Source: Maribacter aestuarii (lineage in GTDB: Bacteria; Bacteroidota; Bacteroidia; Flavobacteriales; Flavobacteriaceae). From it: DNA of 64,000 nucleotides. Location of the stretch: the NCBI RefSeq assembly GCF_027474845.2, contig NZ_CP107031.2:2990501-3054500 (forward strand). The letters run 5' to 3'. Positions 1 to 8,131 of the stretch are shown here, one piece after another. The notes below the pieces were generated by a model that saw only the letters and a list, made by a program, of their open reading frames with translations, searched no databases and was not told where the DNA came from. Both the position numbers and the translations under genes were made by a program. The stretch's first letter is position 1; each line of letters opens with the position of its first letter.

Positions 1-570
1 TAATTCATCTCCCGCCCCGGCCAGTTTCAAGAGAAGAAAGAAATCTACCATGCTATGTACCGCTATTTCACTTTGACCAACACCAACAGTTTCCACAATA
101 ATAACATCATACCCGGCAGCTTCAAGTATAATAATACTCTCCCTTGTTTTTCGGGCAACACCACCCAGGGAGTCTCCTGACGGGGAAGGCCTGATAAAGA
201 CATTCTCGTTTTGAACCAATTCGTACATCCGGGTCTTATCACCTAAAATGCTACCTTTTGTCTGGCTGCTTGTTGGGTCTACGGTAAGTATGGCAACTTT
301 GTTTCCTGTAGTTGCTATGAGGCTACCAAAACTTTCAATGAATGTACTTTTGCCAACTCCGGGAACACCGGAAACCCCAATGCGAACGGTATTTGATTCT
401 TTTTTGAGGCAATTTTCAATAAGGGAGTTTGCTATCTTTTGATGGTCTGGATTGGTGCTCTCCACCATGGTGATAGCTTTGCTCAGCATCGCAATATCGT
501 TGGCCAGAATCCCTTTTGTAAGCTCTGCGACGGAATACTTTTGGCCCACGTTTTTTCCGGTAGTTTCCAA
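1..570 (-). CDS. meaB: Methylmalonyl-CoA mutase-associated GTPase MeaB/ArgK (3' part outside window)
   Basis: G3E-family P-loop GTPase that guards adenosylcobalamin loading of methylmalonyl-CoA mutase in the cytoplasm. Only the first 190 codons are present; about 150 residues lie beyond base 1. The Walker A motif GVPGVGKS is near residues 68-75, followed by the family segments LTVDPTSS and RPSPSGDSLGG and by ETVGVGQSE. The reading frame opens after a stop, and the best start is TTG at 570, two bases after the stop of the upstream DUF2911 gene, so translational coupling is likely; an internal ATG (AMLSKA) is the alternative. A cobalamin adenosyltransferase lies in the same window at 33.6-34.2 kb. 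Family call is firm; start is uncertain. Confidence 0.9.
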   Translation of the reverse strand, partial: METTGKNVGQKYSVAELTKGILANDIAMLSKAITMVESTNPDHQKIANSLIENCLKKESNTVRIGVSGVPGVGKSTFIESFGSLIATTGNKVAILTVDPTSSQTKGSILGDKTRMYELVQNENVFIRPSPSGDSLGGVARKTRESIIILEAAGYDVIIVETVGVGQSEIAVHSMVDFFLLLKLAGAGDEL

Positions 571-572
571 AT

Positions 573-1133
573 TTATTTATTGATAGGGATACTCACTTTT
601 TGTTTGTCCCAACTTAAGGTAAGGTACAACTGCTCCTCATTTTTAAAGTCGATGGTAAAATTTTCTACCGGCTCCGGCAGTGGTTTAACCGGCACCTCTA
701 CCTGTAAAACATCTTTGTCGAAATCCCTGGTGGTTTCCTTGCCGCCACTTAAAAGGGTTACACCCCATTCAGGAATTTCTTTGTTATAGATGATTTTCCA
801 ACTTTCCTTACCGGGAATCGTCCAAAGGGAATATTTTCCAGCAGGTAAGGACTTGTCAATAATCATAATTTCTGCAGAATTAGAGAAAGTGGTGGGTTCA
901 TTGGCCCCTGTTCGCCACACTTGGCCATAAGGAACCAGTTCGCCAAAAATAACTCGGTCTTTTTTAGATGGACTAGAATAGTTTACTGAAAGCTCAGCAC
1001 CCTCCAGTGTGTAGTTTGCAGTTTTCTCCGGACTGTTTTTCTTAGTCTGCTTTTTAAGGTAAGGCATACCGATAAAATAAAATAGTGCACCTAAGACAAT
1101 CACAACAATTCCAAAACGCTTTAAAAATTTCAT
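573..1133 (-). CDS. DUF2911 domain-containing protein
   Basis: Protein of 186 aa with one N-terminal membrane segment (about residues 7-24, rich in V, L, F), so it is probably anchored facing the periplasm. The remainder carries the DUF2911 signature: GELVPYGQVWRTGANEPT around residues 64-81, then PAGKYSLWTIPG and WGV. The family is common in Bacteroidota and has no established reaction. It sits 2 bp upstream of meaB and 32 bp downstream of the aldose epimerase gene on the same strand, so all three are probably co-transcribed; the functional link is unclear. Confidence 0.8.
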   Translation of the reverse strand: MKFLKRFGIVVIVLGALFYFIGMPYLKKQTKKNSPEKTANYTLEGAELSVNYSSPSKKDRVIFGELVPYGQVWRTGANEPTTFSNSAEIMIIDKSLPAGKYSLWTIPGKESWKIIYNKEIPEWGVTLLSGGKETTRDFDKDVLQVEVPVKPLPEPVENFTIDFKNEEQLYLTLSWDKQKVSIPINK

Positions 1134-1165
1134 AGGTACTATATTTATTTAAACCCTTAGTTATT

Positions 1166-2122
1166 CTAAGGTACTAAATCAAACTTAAAGATGGCAATGT
1201 TGTTATACGTTTCCCCTGGTCTTAAAACACTTGAGGGAAAGTCACTTTGGTTGGGAGCATCCGGATAATTCTGAGTCTCAAAACAAATCCCGGGAAAATC
1301 GGGAGGAGTATACACGATCACAGCAGGTTGGTTGGTATATACTTTCAATGAAATTCCCGACTTATTGGAATAGAGCTCTGCAATCTTCTCACTACCAATA
1401 TTCTTCACAAAAGGAGTGTCCAATCGTTTTACACCAATCTTTTTGGATAATAAAAAATTGTAGTCTGTATTCCTTACCGGTATCAAATTGCCCGTCGGTA
1501 ATAATTTTTCTGTTGTCTCCAAGTAGTAGGGACAATTTAATTGCAGTTCATAGTCATCAACATAAGGGCTGTCATCTAATTTGAAATACGAATGGTTGGT
1601 AAGATTAACCACGGTACTTCTGTCCGTTACTGCCTCATGTACGATCTGCAATGCATTACCTACCAATTTATAGGTAACGGTGACGGTAAGGTTTCCAGGA
1701 TAACCTTCTTCCAGGTGTTTACTTTTATAGGAAAGTTTTACGTAAGGATCATCTTCGTAGCGGACTTCCTCAATGTTCCAATATTTTTGGTTGAATCCTT
1801 CTTTACCACCATGTAAATGCACACCTTCCTCATGATACAAAAGAAACTTTTCCCTATCCAACTCAAAACCTCCATTTGAAATACGCCCTGCATAGCGTCC
1901 TACACAGGCACCCAAACAGTTCTCGTCCAAGCGATACCGACTGGGATGGTTAAACCCGACTACAACATTGGTGTATTTCCCGTCCGCCCCCTTTACCAGT
2001 AATTTCTGGACAATGGCACCATAATCCAGCACCATCAATGTCATAAAAGCGTTGGATATTGTAACTTGTTTCAATTGAAAATTTTTAAAGCGATGTGTAA
2101 AAATAGAAGTTTTTTGCAACAT
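1166..2122 (-). CDS. galM: Aldose 1-epimerase (galactose mutarotase)
   Basis: Interconverts alpha and beta anomers of aldoses. The 318-residue product has the mutarotase landmarks: the GACVGRYAGRI segment near residue 70, HLHGG (first catalytic His), TNHSYF (second catalytic His), and FETQNYPDAPN containing the catalytic Glu near the C-terminus. The open frame runs 38 codons further upstream, but that extension crosses the ATG of the divergent sigma factor gene and does not look like mutarotase; ATG at 2122 (MLQKTS) gives a normal family length. No signal peptide, so cytoplasmic. First gene of the probable galM-DUF2911-meaB transcript. Confidence 0.9.
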   Translation of the reverse strand: MLQKTSIFTHRFKNFQLKQVTISNAFMTLMVLDYGAIVQKLLVKGADGKYTNVVVGFNHPSRYRLDENCLGACVGRYAGRISNGGFELDREKFLLYHEEGVHLHGGKEGFNQKYWNIEEVRYEDDPYVKLSYKSKHLEEGYPGNLTVTVTYKLVGNALQIVHEAVTDRSTVVNLTNHSYFKLDDSPYVDDYELQLNCPYYLETTEKLLPTGNLIPVRNTDYNFLLSKKIGVKRLDTPFVKNIGSEKIAELYSNKSGISLKVYTNQPAVIVYTPPDFPGICFETQNYPDAPNQSDFPSSVLRPGETYNNIAIFKFDLVP

Positions 2123-2182
2123 CCATTTTTTTCTATCGTCCTTTAAATAACAACTACTAAAAACAAACACCCAACTAACCCA

Positions 2183-2725
2183 ATGTTGCAAATTGATGTT
2201 GTAGAAAAATGCAAAATCAACGATCGTAGCGCGCAACTAAAGTTGTACAGGCAATACTGTGATGGAATGTATGCGGTGGCCATGCGCTTTGTCAAGAATT
2301 CTGACGATGCGGAGGATGTGCTACAGGAATCGTTTATAAAGGCTTTTCAAAAAATTCATCAGTTTAAGGGCGAGGTAACGTTTGGAGCTTGGTTAAAAAG
2401 GATAGTTGTGAATAAGAGCATCGATTTTTTAAAATCGAAAAAACAAAATATGGTGCCCTTAGAAGAAAATTATATGCAGCCCGTTGAAAATGATGATTGG
2501 ACAGTTGATGAGGAAATTGGATTGGATCATGTAAAGGCAGCCATTGAAAAATTACCGGATAAATACAAATATGTGGTCATGATGTTTTTGGTAGAAGGGT
2601 TTGACCATAAGGAAATATCAGAGGTAATGCAAATCGAGGAAACAACGTGTAGAACTAGATTATTAAGAGGTAAACACCGACTAAAGGTACTATTAGAAAA
2701 AAAGCAATATGGGACAGGATCTTAG
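2183..2725 (+). CDS. ECF-type RNA polymerase sigma factor (sigma-70 family)
   Basis: 180-residue alternative sigma factor. Region 2 is seen at about residues 20-85 (YRQYCDGMYAVAMRF, DDAEDVLQESFIKAF, TFGAWLKRIVVNKSIDFL) and region 4 at about 115-165 (ALPDKY-like turn, then a helix-turn-helix around HKEISEVMQIEETTCRTRLLRGKHRL). Length is typical of ECF factors. It is divergent from galM with about 60 bp between start codons and overlaps the next gene by 17 bp. The downstream gene has the layout of an anti-sigma partner, so the trio probably forms one autoregulated envelope-response operon. Its target promoters cannot be read from the sequence. Confidence 0.93.
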   Translation: MLQIDVVEKCKINDRSAQLKLYRQYCDGMYAVAMRFVKNSDDAEDVLQESFIKAFQKIHQFKGEVTFGAWLKRIVVNKSIDFLKSKKQNMVPLEENYMQPVENDDWTVDEEIGLDHVKAAIEKLPDKYKYVVMMFLVEGFDHKEISEVMQIEETTCRTRLLRGKHRLKVLLEKKQYGTGS

Positions 2726-3296
2726 AAAATTGTTTGAAAAAGAGCGGGAAGAACGAAAGTATGAACTAAAGCCAGGCCATGAAGAGCGTTTTTTGCAACG
2801 GTTGGATAATACACTACCGCAGCGTAAAAAGTCTTCACTACCCTTATTAAAAATAGCGGCAAGTATTTTATTGGTAGCGACCCTCGGTTTTCTGGGGTAT
2901 CAAGGACTCACCAAGGAAGAAACGATACCTACGATTATTGTTGATACCCATAGAGAGTCATCTAAAGAGGAAAGTTTTTCTTTCGGAGATCTTTCACCCG
3001 ACTTGCGAAAGGTTGAAAATTTCTACGTTGCCAATATCAATATGGAATTGTCCCGTCTAGAGGTATCGGGAGAAAATAAGGACTTGGTGGACAGTTTTAT
3101 GGAGCGGTTATCCGAACTAAATCAAGAATATAAGGATTTAAATAAGGAGTTAAATGAATTAGGCCCCAATGACCAGACCATAGCGGCTTTGATACAGAAT
3201 TTACAATTACGATTAGAATTACTGCAGAAGTTAAAAAAGAAGTTAAATCAATTAAAATCATCAAAAAATGAACAGATCACGGAAAATAGCATCTAG
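2709..3296 (+). CDS. Single-span membrane protein, candidate anti-sigma factor
   Basis: 195 aa. A highly charged cytoplasmic N-terminus (about residues 1-42, with many K and E) precedes one membrane helix at about 46-64 (LLKIAASILLVATLGFLGYQ) and an outside domain. The outside part ends in a predicted coiled coil (about 115-190: repeated LNQEYKDLNKELNEL, LQNLQLRLELLQKLKKKL). No zinc HxxxCxxC motif is present, so it is not a classical zinc-containing anti-sigma factor. Position immediately behind an ECF sigma gene, with overlapping start, is the main reason for the anti-sigma suggestion. It overlaps the following gene by 29 bp. Confidence 0.6.
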   Translation: MGQDLRKLFEKEREERKYELKPGHEERFLQRLDNTLPQRKKSSLPLLKIAASILLVATLGFLGYQGLTKEETIPTIIVDTHRESSKEESFSFGDLSPDLRKVENFYVANINMELSRLEVSGENKDLVDSFMERLSELNQEYKDLNKELNELGPNDQTIAALIQNLQLRLELLQKLKKKLNQLKSSKNEQITENSI

Positions 3297-4722
3297 ACAA
3301 TTCATCATTGCGCTAGGATTTTTTATCGCAACGTTTGCAGCGTTGGGTCAGAAACAGACCAAAACATTCAAGGAGAGTTTTACGGTTGCCGAGGATGCAG
3401 TACTGGACATTAACACTAGTTATGCGGATATTGAATTTGAAACTTGGAACAAGGACGTAGTGGAAATTACGGCAACCGTTACTTTGGAGGGCGCTTCTGA
3501 AGAAGAGGCCAATTCCTATTTTAATAATGACCCTATTGAAATTTTAGGGAACAGCAAGAAGATTGAAATTACTTCCAGATCAAGGAGCAGGGGATTATTC
3601 AATCATGGCGATTTTGATTTCGATTTCGGGGATTATGATATTGAAATTCCTGAAGTTTCATCTTTCGTTATGGAAATGCCCGAAATAGCCCCTTTTCCCG
3701 AGATTGCTGAAATGCCACCTTTGCCAATGACCAAAGGGTTTCAATTTGATTATGAAGCTTATAAGAAGGATGGTGAAAAATATATGAAGAAGTGGCAAAA
3801 GGATTTTGAAAAAAGCTTCGATAAAGAGTATCAAAAGCGGTTGGAAGAGTGGGGCGAACGCATGGAGAAGCGTGCAGAGGAGCTTGAGAAACGTTTGGAA
3901 GAACGTGAACAAAAACAGGCTGAAATGATGGAGAAGCGTGAAGAAATGATGGAAAAGAGAGTTGCAGAAAGAGCCGAACAAAGAGCTAGGATGGCGGAAG
4001 TTAGAGCACGAGCGAGGGTAACTAGGGATTCGGCAAGAGCACTGTTCTATCAAAGGGATAGCTTACGCACAGCTCCAAACATTTTTTACTTTTCCACGGA
4101 CGGAGAAAGTAAAAACTACAAAATAAAAAAGATGATAAAGATAAAAATGCCCAAGTCCACCCGTCTTAAAATGAACGTGCGCCATGGCGAGGTAAAATTG
4201 GCGGAAAACACTAGAAACTTGAATGCGACCTTGTCGCATTCAAGCCTTTGGGCCACAACAATAGAAGGTAACCAAACTAACGTCTCTGCATCGTATTCCC
4301 CTGTAAAAGTCCAAAAATGGAATTACGGACAGTTGCAGACTAAATATTCTAAAGATGTATCGCTGGCCGAGGTCTTGGACCTCCAATTAAGGGCAACGTC
4401 ATCAGATGTAACCATTGATAAATTATTGAAAAAGGCGTTTATTAGGAACGATTTCGGACCACTGAAGATCAGTTCCATAGGAAACGATTTTGAGGAAATG
4501 GATGTCTCCTTGAAAAATGCCGAACTTACTTTTGAGCTACCTTCCGTAGCTACGGCAATATATGTAAAAGGGAATTCCTCCGAATTGAGCACCCCGGTCG
4601 GACTAAAATTAAACCAAACGAAAAATGGAAGTACAATGGTTCATAAGGGATTTCATCTAAAATCAGGCAGTAATCGTTCCATTGTCATCACGGCAGATTA
4701 TAGTGATGTAGTAGTACAATAA
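3268..4722 (+). CDS. Secreted DUF4097-like beta-helix protein with long charged coiled coil
   Basis: 484 aa with a signal peptide (about 1-27, ending FAALGQ). Residues 35-110 have the start typical of Flavobacteria DUF4097-type proteins (VAEDAVLDINTSYADIEFETW, then VTLEGASEEEAN). A very acidic stretch (DFDFDFGDYDIEIPE) and a strongly charged K/E/R heptad region (about 160-260, many EKREEMMEKR-type repeats) follow, which should be a long coiled coil. The C-terminal 200 residues return to short beta repeats. It is the last gene of the ECF operon, so it is a likely structural output or sensor of that regulon. Its stop abuts the stop of the convergent CBM9-like gene. Confidence 0.7.
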   Translation: MNRSRKIASRQFIIALGFFIATFAALGQKQTKTFKESFTVAEDAVLDINTSYADIEFETWNKDVVEITATVTLEGASEEEANSYFNNDPIEILGNSKKIEITSRSRSRGLFNHGDFDFDFGDYDIEIPEVSSFVMEMPEIAPFPEIAEMPPLPMTKGFQFDYEAYKKDGEKYMKKWQKDFEKSFDKEYQKRLEEWGERMEKRAEELEKRLEEREQKQAEMMEKREEMMEKRVAERAEQRARMAEVRARARVTRDSARALFYQRDSLRTAPNIFYFSTDGESKNYKIKKMIKIKMPKSTRLKMNVRHGEVKLAENTRNLNATLSHSSLWATTIEGNQTNVSASYSPVKVQKWNYGQLQTKYSKDVSLAEVLDLQLRATSSDVTIDKLLKKAFIRNDFGPLKISSIGNDFEEMDVSLKNAELTFELPSVATAIYVKGNSSELSTPVGLKLNQTKNGSTMVHKGFHLKSGSNRSIVITADYSDVVVQ

Positions 4723-5457
4723 TCATTTTTTCAGAACTAATGTCCCAAATATATCCGCATTTATCCAACCTTGATTTTTATCTTCACCTGGTACAAAAAC
4801 AGAACCAATAAAGTTTTCCCTTTCCGTACTCGTATCATTATCACAATACGCTAGGGCAAATCCGATTTTTTTATCAGGTACAAGGGTTACAGGTTCAACA
4901 TTGGTTCCCTCAACAAAATTTTCATCAAAAACCTTTATAGCAAGTTCCCACGTAGTAACGTTGTCCGTAGTCGTGTGAACGGATGTTACGTGATCGTTGT
5001 ATAATTTTGGAGTTTTATCAGGGGCCAGGTCAACCACATTCCCATCAAGCGCTACATGGTAAGCAAAGGCATTATGACTATATTGATGTAATCCCCCACT
5101 ATTATCCTCGTCCACAAAAACTTCGAGACAATCGTCGTTCCACCACAGTTTTAAAGGATCTTCGGTCTTATCCAGCAGGATATCATCGGTAATTTCGACC
5201 AAAAAATAGAGTCCCTCCTCGTTCCATGCAAGTTTATACCTTCCGTTAAAGTCATCGTAATCATATGGTCCCCCGATCCAATTTTGATCTAAGGGATTCC
5301 AATCTATCAAACTCCAAAAACTTTCAGAAGCCTTACCATCTAGATTGGGCGGTTTTTCAATGTAGGTAACCTCCAGGATTGAAGTATCTTCTTTCTTTTT
5401 TACAGAATTACAGCATAGGAATAGTAGAGCTACAAGCGTAGAAAAACCTTTTTTCAT
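4723..5457 (-). CDS. CBM9-like sugar-binding lipoprotein
   Basis: 244 aa. The N-terminus MKKGFSTLVALLFLCC has a lipobox-like end, so it is probably a lipoprotein. The body fits the CBM9-like/DOMON fold: PPNLDGKASESFWSLIDW near residue 37, YKLAWNEEGLYFLVEITDD, WWNDDCLEVFVDEDNSGG, and SHNAFAYHVALDGNVVDL. No catalytic residues are expected; the role would be sugar or heme-like ligand binding outside the inner membrane. It lies upstream, on the same strand, of nothing but its own terminator region, and follows the oxidoreductase/DUF1080 cluster by about 120 bp, so it may be part of that carbohydrate locus. Confidence 0.72.
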   Translation of the reverse strand: MKKGFSTLVALLFLCCNSVKKKEDTSILEVTYIEKPPNLDGKASESFWSLIDWNPLDQNWIGGPYDYDDFNGRYKLAWNEEGLYFLVEITDDILLDKTEDPLKLWWNDDCLEVFVDEDNSGGLHQYSHNAFAYHVALDGNVVDLAPDKTPKLYNDHVTSVHTTTDNVTTWELAIKVFDENFVEGTNVEPVTLVPDKKIGFALAYCDNDTSTERENFIGSVFVPGEDKNQGWINADIFGTLVLKK

Positions 5458-5579
5458 AAGTCACAAATTTGGGGTTTGCGCTATTAAATATAGTAATTTC
5501 CAATTTCATGTAGGTTTTTTATTACTTAAATCACAACTAAAATACACATGGGAAATTTCAAATTTTATATGGGGTTGTA
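5458..5579. other. Short AT-rich intergenic gap
   Basis: Gap of 122 bp between the CBM9-like gene and the upstream oxidoreductase gene on the minus strand. It is AT-rich and could hold the promoter of the CBM9-like gene. No clear hairpin terminator or exact -33/-7 pair was seen. Confidence 0.3.
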
Positions 5580-6770
5580 TTACACTATTAAATCTTTATT
5601 CCAATAAACTATCTTTTCCTGATGCATGGCATCCAAGCCCATTTGTACACAAGCCGCGGTTTTGGCACCTGTGCGTAGATTGGACAGGGGTTCCGTATTG
5701 TTAAGAACACTTGTCCTAAAGTCCAATAAGGCCTGTTTGCTAGGGTCGGAATGATTTACTTCTATGGGGATTCCTTTTCCCTGCTCCCAATTAACCGTGG
5801 CGCCAGAAACGCCATCTACCTCTCCCAGCTCCTTTTTATAACTACCTTCTGGATAGAACCAAGCTTTAACGTAATCCAAAATGATAGTGCCTTTATCTCC
5901 CATAACTTTAATCTTATAGTCGTCCAGTGCGTTACTGGTAAGGCAGGTGAATTTTGCTTTCACCCCATTGGAATAGGTATAGAGTAGGTGCACATTGTCA
6001 TAGGTTTCCCTACCGTCCTTCCAGTAGTCGATTCCTCCTACACCCATAACTTTTTCCGGGACTGAATCTAATACCCAGTTGGAAAAATCCAATTGGTGTG
6101 AACAGAGTTCAGCGACCAGGCCACCGGAAAATTCCCTGTACATTCTCCAGTTTATTGCTTTCTCCAATTCTGGACTAGGAACCGGTCTGCGCCAGTCCCC
6201 ATTTCGGTTCCATTGACATTCAATCGCCGTAATATTTCCGACTTTACCATCTTTTATAAGTTCTACCACATGGGTGTAAAGTCTAGAACTATGGTATTGA
6301 TGCCCCGTTTGAAATGTTTTATGGATGTTCTTGGCCGTGTCGACCAAATTCTGAATACCAAAAAAACCTTTGGCCAAAGTCTTTTCACAGTATACGTGCT
6401 TACCGGCATCCAAAGCGTCCATTGCAATTTTGGAATGGGTATTGAACGGTGTTGCTATCAATACCGCATCGATATCCTGATTTTCCAATAGTTTTCTATA
6501 ATCTCTATACCCTTCAGCCTTTCTCTCGGTTTTTTGAAGTCCGTTATCCAGTCTAAAGGGTAAACTGTCGCAACAAGCCACCACTTGTAGGTTTTCAATT
6601 TGATTGATAAACGGAATAAGTCCACCACCTCTATCTCCGGTACCTATGACACCAATATTTAAAGTCTCCAATGGACTTTTAGTACTAAATGTGCCGCCCA
6701 ATAGGGTGTTGGTGGAGACGGTAGCGACCGTAGCCAGACCCGTTTTAATCACAAAATTTCGCCTATTCAT
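5580..6770 (-). CDS. Tat-exported Gfo/Idh/MocA family oxidoreductase
   Basis: 396 aa NAD(P)-dependent sugar oxidoreductase type. N-terminus MNRRNFVIKTG is a twin-arginine signal followed by a hydrophobic stretch and a small-residue cleavage zone. The Rossmann start NIGVIGTGDRGG is near residue 39, the dinucleotide-domain segment DAVLIATPFNTH near 104 and the family motif GKHVYCEKTLAKG near 125. The C-terminal alpha/beta domain contains SHQLDFSNWVLD. Related periplasmic enzymes oxidise the C3 hydroxyl of glycosides. Placed 26 bp from a second Tat oxidoreductase and next to a double DUF1080 protein, which supports a shared 3-keto-sugar pathway. Export would use the Tat system, whose tatC is at 50.1-51.0 kb. 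Confidence 0.88.
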   Translation of the reverse strand: MNRRNFVIKTGLATVATVSTNTLLGGTFSTKSPLETLNIGVIGTGDRGGGLIPFINQIENLQVVACCDSLPFRLDNGLQKTERKAEGYRDYRKLLENQDIDAVLIATPFNTHSKIAMDALDAGKHVYCEKTLAKGFFGIQNLVDTAKNIHKTFQTGHQYHSSRLYTHVVELIKDGKVGNITAIECQWNRNGDWRRPVPSPELEKAINWRMYREFSGGLVAELCSHQLDFSNWVLDSVPEKVMGVGGIDYWKDGRETYDNVHLLYTYSNGVKAKFTCLTSNALDDYKIKVMGDKGTIILDYVKAWFYPEGSYKKELGEVDGVSGATVNWEQGKGIPIEVNHSDPSKQALLDFRTSVLNNTEPLSNLRTGAKTAACVQMGLDAMHQEKIVYWNKDLIV

Positions 6771-6796
6771 ATTTTATAGGGATTCTTATGTAGTTA

Positions 6797-8125
6797 TTAT
6801 AATTTTGGCTCCCATCCCGGTTCGTATTCGCGTTTCCATGACTGCATGGCTTCGTCGTTATTTAATACTTTTCCGGTTGCCGTATCCACAATTAACGTTT
6901 CACCGGCATCTTGGGCCATATTACATAAATGACATAACATAGTGGAGATACTTCCGTCGTTTATATCGGCGTGTAAACTGGTATCCCTTCTAATCGCATC
7001 AAAGAAATTGCCTACGTGATTTACATCCAAGCCACCTTCGCCACGCGTATTTGTGGTAGCGCTTTCCGCACCTTCCAATTCTTCTTTTAATAGATTTCCT
7101 TGCAGGTCAAAAAGCCTATAAAAATTCCTGTCCAATTGAATAGCGCCCCTGCTTCCATAGATAGTAGTTCCGCGCCCAGGTCTTTCTGGTTTCATCATAC
7201 CGCGGCTATGTCCCGTCCACGTAATGAACTTATCATCGGGAAAAGTATAAGTAACCTGTTGATTATCCACAAACTCCCAATCGTCGTCGTACGTATATTT
7301 GCCTCCAAAAGAGGTTACACTTTCAGGTAAATCTACGCCCAAGGCCCAACGGGCGATATCTATTTCATGAGTGCCGTTGTTGTGGACTTCTCCGGTTCCC
7401 CAATTTCGGAACCAATGCCAGTTGTAGGGATGTATGTTGTCCTTATACTGCTTTCTTGGTGCAGGTCCTTGCCATAACTCCCAATTCAAGGTACTTGGGA
7501 CTTCAATAGGATTTCCGATGCCAATGGAGCCCCTATTGTTGGAATAATAGGCTTCTCCTTTGTATACATCTCCGATAATCCCTTCCCTTATGTCCTTTAT
7601 GGCCATAATAGAGGTCTTCGCAGAACGTTGCTGATTACCCATTTGCACTTTTTTGCCATATTTTTTTTGTGCGGCAACCAACAAATCGTTTTCGTGAGGA
7701 TTATGACTGCACGGTTTTTCCACATACACATGTTTCCCCGCCTGTAGCCCTAAGATTGCCATGGGGGCATGCCAGTGCTCGGGAGTGGCAATGAATATGG
7801 CATCAACATCCTTATCCTCAAGAATTTTCCTAAAGTCTTTTTCCACTTTTGGGACATAACCTATATTTTCTTGGCACCAACTGTTATGCTCCTCAATGAT
7901 AGTGTCATCTACATCGCAGTTATAAAGTATTTTGGCATTGGCATCCTGATGAATTGCCATTACATGGGCTTTTGCCCTGCTTCGCACTCCAATAACGGCG
8001 CAATTGATTTGGTCATTGGACCCTAATATTCCTGCAAAGGATTTTTGTGGGAGCACTAAGCCTCCTAAGGTTACCACCGCTGTTCCTGCCGCTGTTTTTT
8101 TAATAAATTGCCTTCGTGTGTTCAT
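6797..8125 (-). CDS. Tat-exported Gfo/Idh/MocA family oxidoreductase
   Basis: 442 aa paralog of the downstream oxidoreductase. The twin-arginine signal is NTRRQFIKKTA followed by a hydrophobic stretch to about residue 32. The Rossmann segment INCAVIGVRSRAKAH starts near 40; the motif DAIFIATPEHWHAPMA is near 108 and GKHVYVEKPCSHNP near 128. The second half carries NWHWFRNWGTGEVHNNGTHEID-type residues usual for this subfamily. Probable substrate is a glycoside or sugar oxidised outside the cytoplasm. It starts 6 bp after the DUF1080 gene stop, so the two are translated from one message. Confidence 0.9.
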   Translation of the reverse strand: MNTRRQFIKKTAAGTAVVTLGGLVLPQKSFAGILGSNDQINCAVIGVRSRAKAHVMAIHQDANAKILYNCDVDDTIIEEHNSWCQENIGYVPKVEKDFRKILEDKDVDAIFIATPEHWHAPMAILGLQAGKHVYVEKPCSHNPHENDLLVAAQKKYGKKVQMGNQQRSAKTSIMAIKDIREGIIGDVYKGEAYYSNNRGSIGIGNPIEVPSTLNWELWQGPAPRKQYKDNIHPYNWHWFRNWGTGEVHNNGTHEIDIARWALGVDLPESVTSFGGKYTYDDDWEFVDNQQVTYTFPDDKFITWTGHSRGMMKPERPGRGTTIYGSRGAIQLDRNFYRLFDLQGNLLKEELEGAESATTNTRGEGGLDVNHVGNFFDAIRRDTSLHADINDGSISTMLCHLCNMAQDAGETLIVDTATGKVLNNDEAMQSWKREYEPGWEPKL

Positions 8126-8131
8126 GCCAGG

